Source: Microtetraspora niveoalba
GTDB taxonomy: Bacteria; Actinomycetota; Actinomycetes; Streptosporangiales; Streptosporangiaceae
Assembly (NCBI RefSeq): GCF_001570405.1
Contig: NZ_BBYM01000027.1
Span: 1-64,000, forward strand
Reading direction: 5' to 3'
Length of the DNA: 64,000 nt
Position 1 is the stretch's first letter. Each line of letters opens with the position of its first letter. This document shows positions 9,101-16,208 of this stretch, in pieces. A model generated the notes under the pieces. It saw nothing but the letters and a program-made list of their open reading frames with translations, searched no databases and was not told the origin of the DNA. The translations under genes were made by a program, and so were the position numbers.

Positions 9101-9769
9101 GAGGCCGGGGTCGGCGACCAGCCGGGCGCCGGGCGGGACGTCGCTCTCCACGATGACGTCGTCGCGGGCGAGCGCCGCCTCGCCGGCGGCCTGGCGGCAC
9201 AGCGACACCAGGTCGAGCGTCTCCGGCTCGATCAGCCGGGCGCCGGAGTCGAGCCGCGACAGGTCGAGGAGCTGGGCGACCAGGCGACCGAGCCGCTGCG
9301 TCTGGGCGAGTGCCGTGCCGAGCGTGTCGACGTCGGGAGGCGACACGCCGTCCACGACGTTCTCCAGCACGGCCTGCAGGCCGGTGATGGGGGTGCGCAG
9401 CTCGTGGCTGACGTTGGCGACGAGCTCGCGCCGCTGCCGGTCGACCTCACCCAGATCGGCGGCCATGGCGTTGAAGGCGCGCGCCAGCTCGCCCACCTCG
9501 TCCCTGGACGTGGCCGACACGCGCATGCCGTACCGGCCTTTGGCGATCGTCTGGGCGGCGGCGGCCATCTCGCGGAGCGGCTTGGTCATCCCCCGCGCCA
9601 GCAACTGGACCATGATCAAGGCGAGGACGACCGCGATGGCGATCCGGATGTCCCTCGACAACCCGGAATTGATGCCGACCTCGTTCACCACGAACGCGGC
9701 GACCACGGCGAGCACGATCACGATGCCGAGCTTGACCTTGATCCGGCCGAGGAAATCGAGGGGCCTCAT
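6188..9769 (-). CDS. Sensor histidine kinase fused to a DUF4173/DUF4153-like membrane domain
   Basis: One uninterrupted frame of 1193 residues. Residues 13-60 hold two membrane helices with almost no extracellular loop, followed by HAMP. HisKA has the phospho-His at 122 (NVSHELRTP). HATPase shows Asn234, DAGPGIP (263-269), FERF and GGAGLGL (292-298). From about 331 to 700 runs a low-complexity linker rich in Ala, Gly, Glu, Val and Ser, including EVR/EVH triplets and SRSDDFRAGA repeats. From about 705 to 1100 there are ten or so hydrophobic segments resembling DUF4173/DUF4153 proteins, then a soluble tail. Such membrane proteins are often separate neighbours of kinases, so this looks like a fusion of two genes. 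The start overlaps the regulator's stop (ATGA). Confidence 0.8.
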   Translation of the reverse strand: MRPLDFLGRIKVKLGIVIVLAVVAAFVVNEVGINSGLSRDIRIAIAVVLALIMVQLLARGMTKPLREMAAAAQTIAKGRYGMRVSATSRDEVGELARAFNAMAADLGEVDRQRRELVANVSHELRTPITGLQAVLENVVDGVSPPDVDTLGTALAQTQRLGRLVAQLLDLSRLDSGARLIEPETLDLVSLCRQAAGEAALARDDVIVESDVPPGARLVADPGLLAQVLANLLDNAVRHSPPGGTVRLTARASGTDMMEVAVVDAGPGIPASERARVFERFSRLDAGRAADAGGAGLGLAIAKEIVELHGGRIRITDGPGCHMVIELPGLARPPASGTAGASGALVSSGSTGTASAGTAGERGAFVSSGGAGTASSGDSAADASVGTLGAASGRALAPAGIRPAPAPHGIASHAAEGSAAEESASEGSATGDPEPGRLMAGVTAPDAAGGSAAEVGVGAVPVTGTAVAGVPVSGRPESRTLMSEVPGSELSEAREVPEVREVHEVHEAAVEVCEVREVREIREVLEVCEAVEVRDVWEAIEGTEGPVVLGHEVLAAGLVGPGLLGAGVHGAGVHEAGVHEHLRAEVPAYETLGAEVPGHGVPGAEGPGVDVHGDGGPGLAAPEPATPEPGRGRSGDFRAGASRSDDFRAGASRSDDSRAGTSRSGDFRSDDSGADGSGVDGSGAESSPSEGGRPPEPPVYVPPSLFPRPELPRAPRWMLPAAAVGGLVASVATPYAPMGLGIVVAAVSLGTAAFLTLLPTARHRFTPWTVGFGLLAYALVSVAIFRDADWLVTPLLLAAFGVASLGLSGAGAGWLGVIRGGLSVLLALPPLPWFLSAPAKRLFKGRWLLSALASAGLTVVLLGVFGLLFSSADAVFSTFARELLRAPDWTADLPYRMVLFAVFGLLVVAAVLVGLRPVAEPEPPNLRAPVSRMVWVVPLAGLNLLFASFVAVQITVLFGGSRRVISTAGLTYAEYARSGFFELVTVSVFVLGVVAAAVVFLHLKGAADRWLLAGLLGPLCAFTLVILASALHRLDLYTGAYGVSRLRAIVEATLWWLAAVFVLVLVAGAVRLARHGTAWFSRTLVLVTGLSLLAFAVGNPEARVAETQLSVRGVTRLDHAYLAGLAAEAVPVLDRLPEPLRSCVLRDVVAENRLDRPDPWNGWNLAREQARDVLRRHPVRADVECPDRTERFSY

Positions 9770-10455
9770 GAACGGACCAGCGCGTATCCGACACCGTGGA
9801 CCGTACGGACGACCTGGGAGCCGAGCTTGCGGCGCAGGGCGCGGACGTGGCTATCCACGGTGCGCGTGGCGGCGGCCTCGGAGAAGCCCCAGATGTCCGA
9901 GAGGAGCCGTTCCCGTTCGAAGACCTGGCCGGGACGCTCGGCGAGCCTTCTGAGCAGGTCGAACTCGGTCCGGGTGAGCTGCGCCTCGGCCCCGCGCACG
10001 AAGACGCGCCTCTCGGCGGTGTCGATCTCGATCTCGCCGACCCGGATCACCGCGTCCTCGTGGGCGAGGACGGCCGCGCGCTCCACCCGGCGGAGCAGCG
10101 TGTGGATCCGGGCGACGAGCTCCCTCATGCTGAACGGCTTGGTGATGTAGTCGTCCGCGCCCACGCCGAGTCCCACCAGTACGTCGGTCTCCTCGCCGAG
10201 CGCGGTCAGCATGAGGACGGGCACCGGCCGGGCCGCCTGGATGCGGCGGCACACCTCCAGGCCGTCCAGGCCGGGCAGCAGGCGGTCGAGGACCACGACG
10301 TCGGGCTCCGCCCTGGCGTACTCGGCGAGCGCGGCCTCGCCGTCGTGTACGACGCGTACGTCGAAACCTTCGGCGACGAGCCGGTTCCGTACGGCCGCCG
10401 CGATCGTCTCGTCGTCCTCGACCACGAGGACACGCCGATGCTGTGAGGGAACCAT
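9766..10455 (-). CDS. OmpR-family response regulator
   Basis: The 229-residue protein has a receiver domain with acidic pocket EDD (13-15), phospho-acceptor Asp57 in VVLDRLLPG and Lys106 in TKPF. The C-terminal winged helix ends with the usual VRTVHGVGY. It is the partner of the fused kinase whose gene overlaps its stop by four bases. A TAGGCT hexamer (minus strand, 10463-10468) ends six bases before the ATG and no clear Shine-Dalgarno is present. That geometry is typical of a leaderless actinobacterial transcript, though transcription start data would be needed to prove it. Confidence 0.92.
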   Translation of the reverse strand: MVPSQHRRVLVVEDDETIAAAVRNRLVAEGFDVRVVHDGEAALAEYARAEPDVVVLDRLLPGLDGLEVCRRIQAARPVPVLMLTALGEETDVLVGLGVGADDYITKPFSMRELVARIHTLLRRVERAAVLAHEDAVIRVGEIEIDTAERRVFVRGAEAQLTRTEFDLLRRLAERPGQVFERERLLSDIWGFSEAAATRTVDSHVRALRRKLGSQVVRTVHGVGYALVRS

Positions 10456-10612
10456 GCCGGCAGCCTAGGACCGCCATGTGCAGAGAGATCGGGTTCGGAT
10501 GTGCAGATCCGGTGCAATACGCCCCACCCCGCGTCGTAGTCCTGTCATCCCCTTTCGTACTCGGGGGCTCGACGCCGGGGTCCGCGGTGGCCACCGGTTG
10601 TACCGTGAGCGG

Positions 10613-11467
10613 GTGATCGACCGATATCTCCGCCGGCTGGGCCTGAACGACGACGGGCCGCCCAGCGTGGAGGGCCTCTTCCGGCTGCAGAGAGCCCACG
10701 TCGAGCGTGTGCCGTACGAGAACCTGGAGATCTGGCTGGACCGCCCGACGACGGTGGATCCGACGGAGTCGGCCCTGCGGATCGTCTCGGGGAGAGGCGG
10801 ATACTGCTTCCACCTCAACGGCGCGTTCTCCCTGCTGCTCTCGCGCCTGGGATACCAGGTCACCCGGCACATCGGCGGCGTGCAGAACACGCCGGACGAG
10901 CAGCCGGGCGCCGACGGCAACCACCTCGTGCTGGTGGTCTCGGGGCTGCCGTCCGCCGACAATCCGGAGGGCCGGTGGTTCGTGGACGCCGGGCTCGGCG
11001 ACGCGATCCACGAGCCGCTCCCGCTGGTGGAGGGCGTCTACGAGCAGGGCCCGTTCCGGTACGCGCTGCGTCCGTCGGAGGCCGAGCCGGGCGGGTGGCG
11101 CTTCGAGCACGATCCCCGGGGCTGCTTCACCGGCATGGACTTCCGGCCCGAGCCGTGCGAGATGGACGCCTTCGCGGCGAAGCACGAGTACCTGTCCACG
11201 TCGCCGGACTCGGGGTTCGTCCGGGTCGCCGCGCTCCAGCGCCGGGACGCGACCGGCCTGGACAAGACGACCGGCCTGGTCCTGACACGGATCGGCGCGG
11301 GGCCCGAGTCCTCGCTGACGCTGGACCGGCCGGGCGACTACTTCGCGGCGCTGGCCGACGTCTTCGGCCTCACCCTCGACGACGTGACCGCCGCGGAACG
11401 GGAGAAGCTGTGGCAGCGCCTGTACGGGGCGCACGAGCGCTGGCTGAGCCGCGACGATCCCTCCTGA
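10613..11467 (+). CDS. nat: Arylamine N-acetyltransferase
   Basis: NAT enzymes transfer acetyl groups from acetyl-CoA to arylamines and hydrazines through a Cys-His-Asp triad. With the GTG start at 10613 the triad falls at Cys65 (GRGGYCFHLN), His104 (NHLVLV) and Asp125 (FVDAGLGD), very close to its usual positions, and the length of 284 residues matches the family. The frame could be read 135 bases further upstream but that extension is Arg-rich and unlike NAT. It is transcribed away from the OmpR regulator gene, with about 160 bases between them. Confidence 0.92.
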   Translation: MIDRYLRRLGLNDDGPPSVEGLFRLQRAHVERVPYENLEIWLDRPTTVDPTESALRIVSGRGGYCFHLNGAFSLLLSRLGYQVTRHIGGVQNTPDEQPGADGNHLVLVVSGLPSADNPEGRWFVDAGLGDAIHEPLPLVEGVYEQGPFRYALRPSEAEPGGWRFEHDPRGCFTGMDFRPEPCEMDAFAAKHEYLSTSPDSGFVRVAALQRRDATGLDKTTGLVLTRIGAGPESSLTLDRPGDYFAALADVFGLTLDDVTAAEREKLWQRLYGAHERWLSRDDPS

Positions 11468-11523
11468 GAGGTTTCGGCTGGTAGGGGCGGGTAGGCCCAC
11501 TCAGGACCCGGAAGGAGGAGCAC

Positions 11524-12114
11524 ATGGACCGCCAGACGACGCCTGAGACGATGCGGGAAAACGACGTCATCGACCTGCTCCTGCGGCAGCACACCCTCAT
11601 CAGGGACCTGTTCGACGAGGTCGACAAGAGCCAGGGGGACTCCCGCAAGGAGTCCTTCGCGCGGCTGCTGCGCCTGCTCGCCGTACACGAGACGGCGGAG
11701 GAGGAGATCGTGCACCCGTTCGCCCGGCACAAGCTGGTCGACGGGGAGTCGATCGTCGACAGCCGCCTGCACGAGGAGCACGAGGCCAAGGAGATGTTGT
11801 CCAGCATGGACGGCATGGACACCTCGACTCCCGAGTTCTCCCGGCAGTTGCAGATCCTGCGGGCCTCGGTGTTCGCGCACGCCGCCGCCGAGGAACGCTA
11901 CGAGTTCGCCGAGTTGCGGGCCTCGACGAGCCAGGCCGAGCGGCGCGCGCTGGCCGTGGGGGTCAAGGCGGCGGAGGCGCTGGCGCCCACCCACCCGCAC
12001 GCGGGGGTCGAGTCGGGCGCGGCGAACCTGCTGCTCGGGCCACCCGTGGCGATCATGGACCGGGCGCGGGACGTGATCCGCAAGGCGATGGGCAAGACGA
12101 CCACCGGCGAGTAG
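11524..12114 (+). CDS. Hemerythrin HHE-domain protein
   Basis: The 196-residue protein has the four-helix HHE pattern of non-haem di-iron oxygen- or nitric-oxide-binding proteins: LLLRQHTLIRDLF, LAVHETAEEEIVHP, SRLHEEHEAKEM and VFAHAAAEERYEF supply the His and Glu ligands. A strong ribosome binding site (GGAAGGAGGAGC) precedes the ATG. There is no signal peptide, so it is cytoplasmic. It lies 56 bases after nat and could be co-transcribed with it. Confidence 0.88.
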   Translation: MDRQTTPETMRENDVIDLLLRQHTLIRDLFDEVDKSQGDSRKESFARLLRLLAVHETAEEEIVHPFARHKLVDGESIVDSRLHEEHEAKEMLSSMDGMDTSTPEFSRQLQILRASVFAHAAAEERYEFAELRASTSQAERRALAVGVKAAEALAPTHPHAGVESGAANLLLGPPVAIMDRARDVIRKAMGKTTTGE

Positions 12115-12209
12115 ACGAGCGAGGAGAACGGCGGACAGGACGGGCCAGGAACTCGGCCGGCTCCGCGGACGTTGTCACAGGCGACGCTCTGGACGGAAAG
12201 GCCCGGACA

Positions 12210-12401
12210 ATGTCTCCACTCGGGAAGTACTACATCGGCGCGGCTGCGGTTTCCGTGCTCTCGCTCTGGCTGCTGCCGAGCCTGATCGCCTGGCTCGTCG
12301 TGATCGGCGTGCTCGGCGCTCCGGTCGTCGCCTACTTCATGCTCGACGAGTCCCAGCGGAAGCGGCTGCGCCGGATCAGAGGCCGCCAGATCGGACGCTG
12401 A
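12210..12401 (+). CDS. Small membrane protein, 63 residues
   Basis: The protein is mostly two close hydrophobic segments (residues 8-27 and 29-43) followed by a strongly basic tail (QRKRLRRIRGRQIGR). This fits a small inner-membrane protein with a cytoplasmic positively charged end. I do not recognise a family. It follows the hemerythrin gene by 95 bases and is closed by a strong terminator. Confidence 0.7.
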   Translation: MSPLGKYYIGAAAVSVLSLWLLPSLIAWLVVIGVLGAPVVAYFMLDESQRKRLRRIRGRQIGR

Positions 12402-12436
12402 CCCGCCGGCTCACGTCGGCTCTCGCTGACGACACG

Positions 12437-12482
12437 CGACGGCGCCCGCGACCTTTCGAGGTCACGGGCGCCGTCGTCGTTC
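12437..12482. terminator. Strong bidirectional hairpin terminator
   Basis: The arms CGACGGCGCCCG (12437-12448) and CGGGCGCCGTCG (12465-12476) pair perfectly. Inner bases extend the stem with one mismatch around a TTCG-type loop, and CGTCGTT follows. It lies between the ends of two convergent genes and should serve both. Confidence 0.85.
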
Positions 12483-12527
12483 TGCCTCGCCCGTCTTCAC
12501 CCGGGAACCGGGGTCACGCTGGGGAGG

Positions 12528-12854
12528 TCACGCTGTGGACGCGGCCGCCTCGATGTCGCGCTGCACTCGCACTGTGGCGTTCTTCTCGACGACGAACGAC
12601 AGGAACGGGATCGTGCCCGCGATCAGCACCAGCAGCAGGTAGCCCACCGGCCAGCGTGCCTTGAGCCCCAGGTTGAGCGCGGCCAGCAGGTAGACCATGT
12701 ACAGGAAGCCGTGGATCGGCCCCACCACCGCGACGAGGGCGCCGTTGTCGAACACGTACTTCACGACCATGGCGACGCAGAGCAGGAGGAGCATCACGCC
12801 GACGATGTAGGCCATGACGCGGTACGGCTTGAGCGCTGATTGCACGACGATCAT
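12528..12854 (-). CDS. DUF3817 family membrane protein
   Basis: The 108-residue protein has three membrane helices and the conserved GPIHGFLYMVYLL segment of DUF3817, an actinobacterial family of unknown function. A GAGGT motif lies close before the ATG. It is separated by 24 bases from the upstream SURF1 gene on the same strand, so the two are probably one transcript. Confidence 0.85.
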   Translation of the reverse strand: MIVVQSALKPYRVMAYIVGVMLLLLCVAMVVKYVFDNGALVAVVGPIHGFLYMVYLLAALNLGLKARWPVGYLLLVLIAGTIPFLSFVVEKNATVRVQRDIEAAASTA

Positions 12855-12878
12855 TACCTCTGCTGGGAAAATCTGTCC

Positions 12879-13703
12879 TCACACGATATCCGCGACCGGC
12901 GCCGGTCCGTCCGCCGGTCCGGCCGCCCCGCCACGGGGACCCGCCTGCGGCGCCTCTTCCCGTGACCGGCGTACGGCGTCGCGGACGAAGTGGTACCACA
13001 TGAACACCGCGAAGATCGCGAAGATCCACCACTGCGCGGCGTAGGCCAGGTTGCGCCAGGTGAGCCCGCTGCCGATGACGGGACCGGGCACCGCGACCGG
13101 CTTGGCGGCCGAGGGCGGCTCCTGGGCGGTGGCCACGACGTAGCCGCTGCGCACCTTTCCGTCCGACCACAGGTTGATCAGCTCGCTGGTGGAGACGGTC
13201 GCGACCTGGCCCGCGGGCAGCGTGCCGGACCGCTGCACGGCGTCGGTCTGCTCGGACGGGCGGAGCCGCCCGGTGACCGTGACCGTCCCCTGCGGCACGG
13301 CGGTCGCCGGATCGGTCGCGGTGGGCACCCAGCCCCGTACGACGGGGATGATCGTCCCGTCGGTCAGCCGCAACGGCGTGAGCATCCAGAAGCCCCGCCC
13401 CTTGGCGACCCGGCCGCCCGGCGCCGAGACGTCGGCCTCCCGGTCGGCGACCAGGAGCTGGCCCTGAGCGTCGAAGGCGCCCTGCGCGGTCACTTTGCGT
13501 CCGGCCACGTCCGACTCCGTGTGGCCGTCCAGCCGGGCGAGCTCGGTGACGGCGACGGGCGCCGGGTCGGCGGCCGCCTTGGGCAGCCCGGACGCTTCGA
13601 ACTCACCGAGCTGCCAGCGCCCCAGCAGGTAGAAGGAGACCAGCACTCCGACCACCAGCAGGTGAAGGCCCATCAGCCGGGGCGAGAACAGGGTGCGGAG
13701 CAT
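12879..13703 (-). CDS. SURF1 family protein (cytochrome oxidase assembly)
   Basis: SURF1 proteins help insert haem into cytochrome c oxidase. The 274-residue product starts with a membrane helix (LLVVGVLVSFYLLGRWQLGEFE), has a long extracytoplasmic domain with typical VRGWVP and GRLRPSE motifs, and closes with a second helix (YAAQWWIFAIFAVFMWYHF). I use the ATG at 13703; the frame is open further upstream but that part lies antisense to the next gene and looks non-coding. Confidence 0.9.
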   Translation of the reverse strand: MLRTLFSPRLMGLHLLVVGVLVSFYLLGRWQLGEFEASGLPKAAADPAPVAVTELARLDGHTESDVAGRKVTAQGAFDAQGQLLVADREADVSAPGGRVAKGRGFWMLTPLRLTDGTIIPVVRGWVPTATDPATAVPQGTVTVTGRLRPSEQTDAVQRSGTLPAGQVATVSTSELINLWSDGKVRSGYVVATAQEPPSAAKPVAVPGPVIGSGLTWRNLAYAAQWWIFAIFAVFMWYHFVRDAVRRSREEAPQAGPRGGAAGPADGPAPVADIV

Positions 13704-13902
13704 GGCTAACACGCTATCCGGCGCCCGCACCGGTCCGGCACGCGCGGTCCCGCGCCCGGATCCGCGCAGATCCGCGCCCGGATCCACGTGCGGGACCGCG
13801 CCGCGCGGCGCTCCGGCCGGGCCGGTCCGCGGAGGCCGCCGGCGTCTCGAAATCCGACAAAACGGTGCCATGGAGGCGAGAGATCTCGGTAGAGTGCCCC
13901 TC

Positions 13903-14076
13903 ATGTCCGAACCGCAGATTGACCCGGCCGGGAACACGCAGGCGTTCCGCGCGTTCGCTCGCGAGCAGGAAGTCGAAGCCGCCAAAGAGCAGCCGTCCCG
14001 GTTGCCGATCTGGATCGTCGTGGGAGTCGTCGCGGTGGTCGCGATCGCCGTCGTGGCGTACCTCCTGATCTCCTGA
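13903..14076 (+). CDS. Small single-pass membrane protein, 57 residues
   Basis: A soluble acidic N-terminal half with a short amphipathic stretch (FRAFAREQEVEAAKE) leads into one C-terminal membrane helix (WIVVGVVAVVAIAVVAYLLIS), so it is probably tail-anchored. It is divergent from SURF1. Small tail-anchored proteins next to SURF1 in actinobacteria may relate to respiration, but I know no function. The start codon is the ATG after GTAGAGTGCCCCTC, with only a weak ribosome binding site. Confidence 0.65.
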   Translation: MSEPQIDPAGNTQAFRAFAREQEVEAAKEQPSRLPIWIVVGVVAVVAIAVVAYLLIS

Positions 14077-14272
14077 CGTCCGGTCTCCGACCGCGCTCTC
14101 CAGACTCCTCCGTCTCCCGCCGCCCGTCTCTGCACGGCGGACATCCGCGCACCCGCCGCCGACGACCGCGCCCGTCGGCGGCTTTCGCGCGTCTCCGGTC
14201 ACGCCCGCGCCCCGCCGCCTGGCCGTACGACGTTCTGGACCGGGCGGGCCACCGGGATTAGAGTCGGGACTG

Positions 14273-14293
14273 AATTGGACAATTATTCCAATT
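14273..14293. promoter_or_regulatory. AT-rich inverted repeat upstream of the monooxygenase gene
   Basis: The arms AATTGGA and TCCAATT are perfectly complementary and separated by a 7-base AT-rich spacer. The site lies about 40 bases before the monooxygenase start and is strikingly AT-rich against its surroundings. It is a good candidate operator for a repressor; no regulator gene sits next to it. Confidence 0.55.
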
Positions 14294-14333
14294 GAGGTGT
14301 TTCCCGAGGGTGTGAGCAGGCCGAGGGGGTCGC

Positions 14334-15773
14334 ATGGGGATCGCGATCATCGGGGCGGGCTTCGCGGGGCTGTGCATGGCGATCAAGCTCAAGGGAGCGG
14401 GCTACCACGACTTCGTGATCCTCGAGAAGGCCGCCGACCTCGGCGGGACCTGGCGGGACAACACGTATCCGGGGTGCGCCTGCGACGTGCCGTCGCCCAT
14501 GTACTCGTTCTCGTTCGAGCTGAACCCCGGCTGGTCGCGGATGTTCTCCCCCCAGGAGGAGATCCGGGCGTACCTGCGCGGATGCGCCGAGAAGTACGGC
14601 GTGACCCCGCATCTCCGGTTCGGCGTCGAGGTCACCGGACTGGAGTACGACGACGAGCGGCACGTGTGGCGGGTGTCCACGAACACGGGAGAACCGATCA
14701 CGGCGAACGCGGTCGTCTCGGGGATCGGGGCACTGCATATCCCCTCATTTCCCGATATTCCCGGAAAGTTCGGCGGGCCGGCCTTCCACTCGGCCCGATG
14801 GGACCATTCCGTCGATCTCGCCGGAAAGCGGGTGGCGGTGATCGGGACCGGCGCTTCGGCGATCCAGTTCGTGCCCCGGGTGGCCGAGGTGGCGGCCGAG
14901 CTGCGCCTGTTCCAGCGCACGCCGCCGTGGATCCAGCCCAAACCCGACGTGGTGCTCTCCGAACGGGCGAAGCGCATCCTCCGGCTGCCCGGAGCGGCCA
15001 GGACGGCCCGCAACGCGATCTACTGGCTGCTGGAGACGCGCGCTCTCGGCTTCACGGTCGACCCCCGGCTGATGAAGGCCCACCGGCGCATGGCGGAACG
15101 GCACCTCGCCCGGCAGGTGGCCGACCCGGCGCTCCGCGCGAAGCTGACCCCCGACTACACGATCGGCTGCAAGCGCATCCTGCTGTCCGACGACTACTAT
15201 CCCGCGCTGACCAGGGACAACGTCGAACTCGTCACCGACCCCGTCACCGAGATCCGCGACCACTCGGTCGTCGACGCGACCGGCCGCGAGCACGAGGTCG
15301 ACGTGATCGTCTACGGCACCGGCTTCAAGGTCGCCGACGCGCTGAGCGAGCAGCGGATCGTCGGCAGGAACGGCCGGAAGATCCAGGAAGCCTGGCAGGA
15401 CGGCGCCGAGGCGTACCTCGGCATCACCGCCTCCGGCTTCCCGAACCTGTTCTTCCTGCTCGGCCCCAACACCGGCCTCGGCCACAACTCGGTCGTCTTC
15501 ATGATCGAGTCCCAGGTCCGGTACGTCGTCGACTGCCTGCGGCTGCTGTCCAGGACCGGCGCCAGGGCGCTCGACGTGCGGCCCGAGGTCCAGCGGGCGT
15601 ACAACGAGCGCCTGCGGCGGCGGCTGGACCGCCTGGTCTGGTCCGACGGCGGCTGCACGAGCTGGTATCTCGATGAGCGCGGCAGGAACAGCACGATCTG
15701 GCCCGGTTTCACCTTCGAGTACTGGACCCGCACCCGCAGGATGCGGCCGAGCGCCTACGAGCTGCTGGGATAG
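14334..15773 (+). CDS. Flavin-containing Baeyer-Villiger-type monooxygenase
   Basis: These enzymes use FAD and NADPH to insert an oxygen next to a ketone or oxidise heteroatoms. The 479-residue protein has an FAD Rossmann motif at the very N-terminus (GAGFAG), the Baeyer-Villiger fingerprint F-G-G-P-A-F-H-S-A-R-W-D around residue 145, and an NADPH motif (VIGTGASA) shortly after. The length is close to simple BVMOs. GAGGGGG precedes the ATG. It stands alone, with the AT-rich palindrome just upstream; a ketone, terpenoid or steroid substrate is possible but unproved. Confidence 0.88.
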   Translation: MGIAIIGAGFAGLCMAIKLKGAGYHDFVILEKAADLGGTWRDNTYPGCACDVPSPMYSFSFELNPGWSRMFSPQEEIRAYLRGCAEKYGVTPHLRFGVEVTGLEYDDERHVWRVSTNTGEPITANAVVSGIGALHIPSFPDIPGKFGGPAFHSARWDHSVDLAGKRVAVIGTGASAIQFVPRVAEVAAELRLFQRTPPWIQPKPDVVLSERAKRILRLPGAARTARNAIYWLLETRALGFTVDPRLMKAHRRMAERHLARQVADPALRAKLTPDYTIGCKRILLSDDYYPALTRDNVELVTDPVTEIRDHSVVDATGREHEVDVIVYGTGFKVADALSEQRIVGRNGRKIQEAWQDGAEAYLGITASGFPNLFFLLGPNTGLGHNSVVFMIESQVRYVVDCLRLLSRTGARALDVRPEVQRAYNERLRRRLDRLVWSDGGCTSWYLDERGRNSTIWPGFTFEYWTRTRRMRPSAYELLG

Positions 15774-15804
15774 GCGGGGGCGCGCCCCGGTTCATCGGCC
15801 GCGG

Positions 15805-16170
15805 TCAGAGCCGGGTGGTCACGTAGGTCTTGCGCACGGTCTCGTGGACGTGCCACTCCCCCCGCCAGCCCTCAGGCATGATCAGCGTGTCTCCGGGGCC
15901 GACCTCCTGCCTGGTGCCGTCCGCGCCGACGACGGTGGCCCGCCCGGCGAGGATCTGGCAGACCTCGTGATAGCCGTCGCGTACGGCGGTGAAGGTGCCG
16001 GGGGTGCACTCCCACACCCCGGCGGCGGTCCTGCCGTCCGCGGAGGTCCACGCCCTGAGCGTCGCCTCCCGCTGCACTCCGGCGATCGGGTCTCCGGCGA
16101 TCGAGGTGGGCTTGGGGGTGTACGGCCCCAGGTCGGCCGTGATCGCGTCCGACACGACGATGCTCCGCAA
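15805..16170 (-). CDS. Cupin-domain protein (DUF861/EutQ-like)
   Basis: A single small cupin barrel, 121 residues. Landmarks are FTAVRDGYHEVCQILAG, a Gly-rich turn and PGDTLIMPEGWRGEWHVHE. The start is TTG at 16170, chosen because AGAAGGAGA lies seven bases upstream and no ATG or GTG fits as well. Cupins of this type often accompany catabolic oxidoreductases, and this gene is last in the amine operon, 38 bases after the PuuB-like oxidase. Its role may be binding or stabilising a product; this is inference. Confidence 0.8.
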   Translation of the reverse strand: MRSIVVSDAITADLGPYTPKPTSIAGDPIAGVQREATLRAWTSADGRTAAGVWECTPGTFTAVRDGYHEVCQILAGRATVVGADGTRQEVGPGDTLIMPEGWRGEWHVHETVRKTYVTTRL

Positions 16171-16208
16171 TGCTCTTCTCCTTCTCAGCGAGTTACCGGC
16201 GAATCCGG

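Noticed and set aside
10613-11467. N-acetyltransferase as a RifF-like amide synthase, because helR lies in the same window
   Set aside because: No polyketide synthase or other ansamycin gene is present; length and triad fit ordinary NAT.
13704-14144. N-terminal extension of SURF1
   Set aside because: The extension is antisense to the small membrane protein gene, Arg/Thr-rich and placed before the normal first membrane helix.
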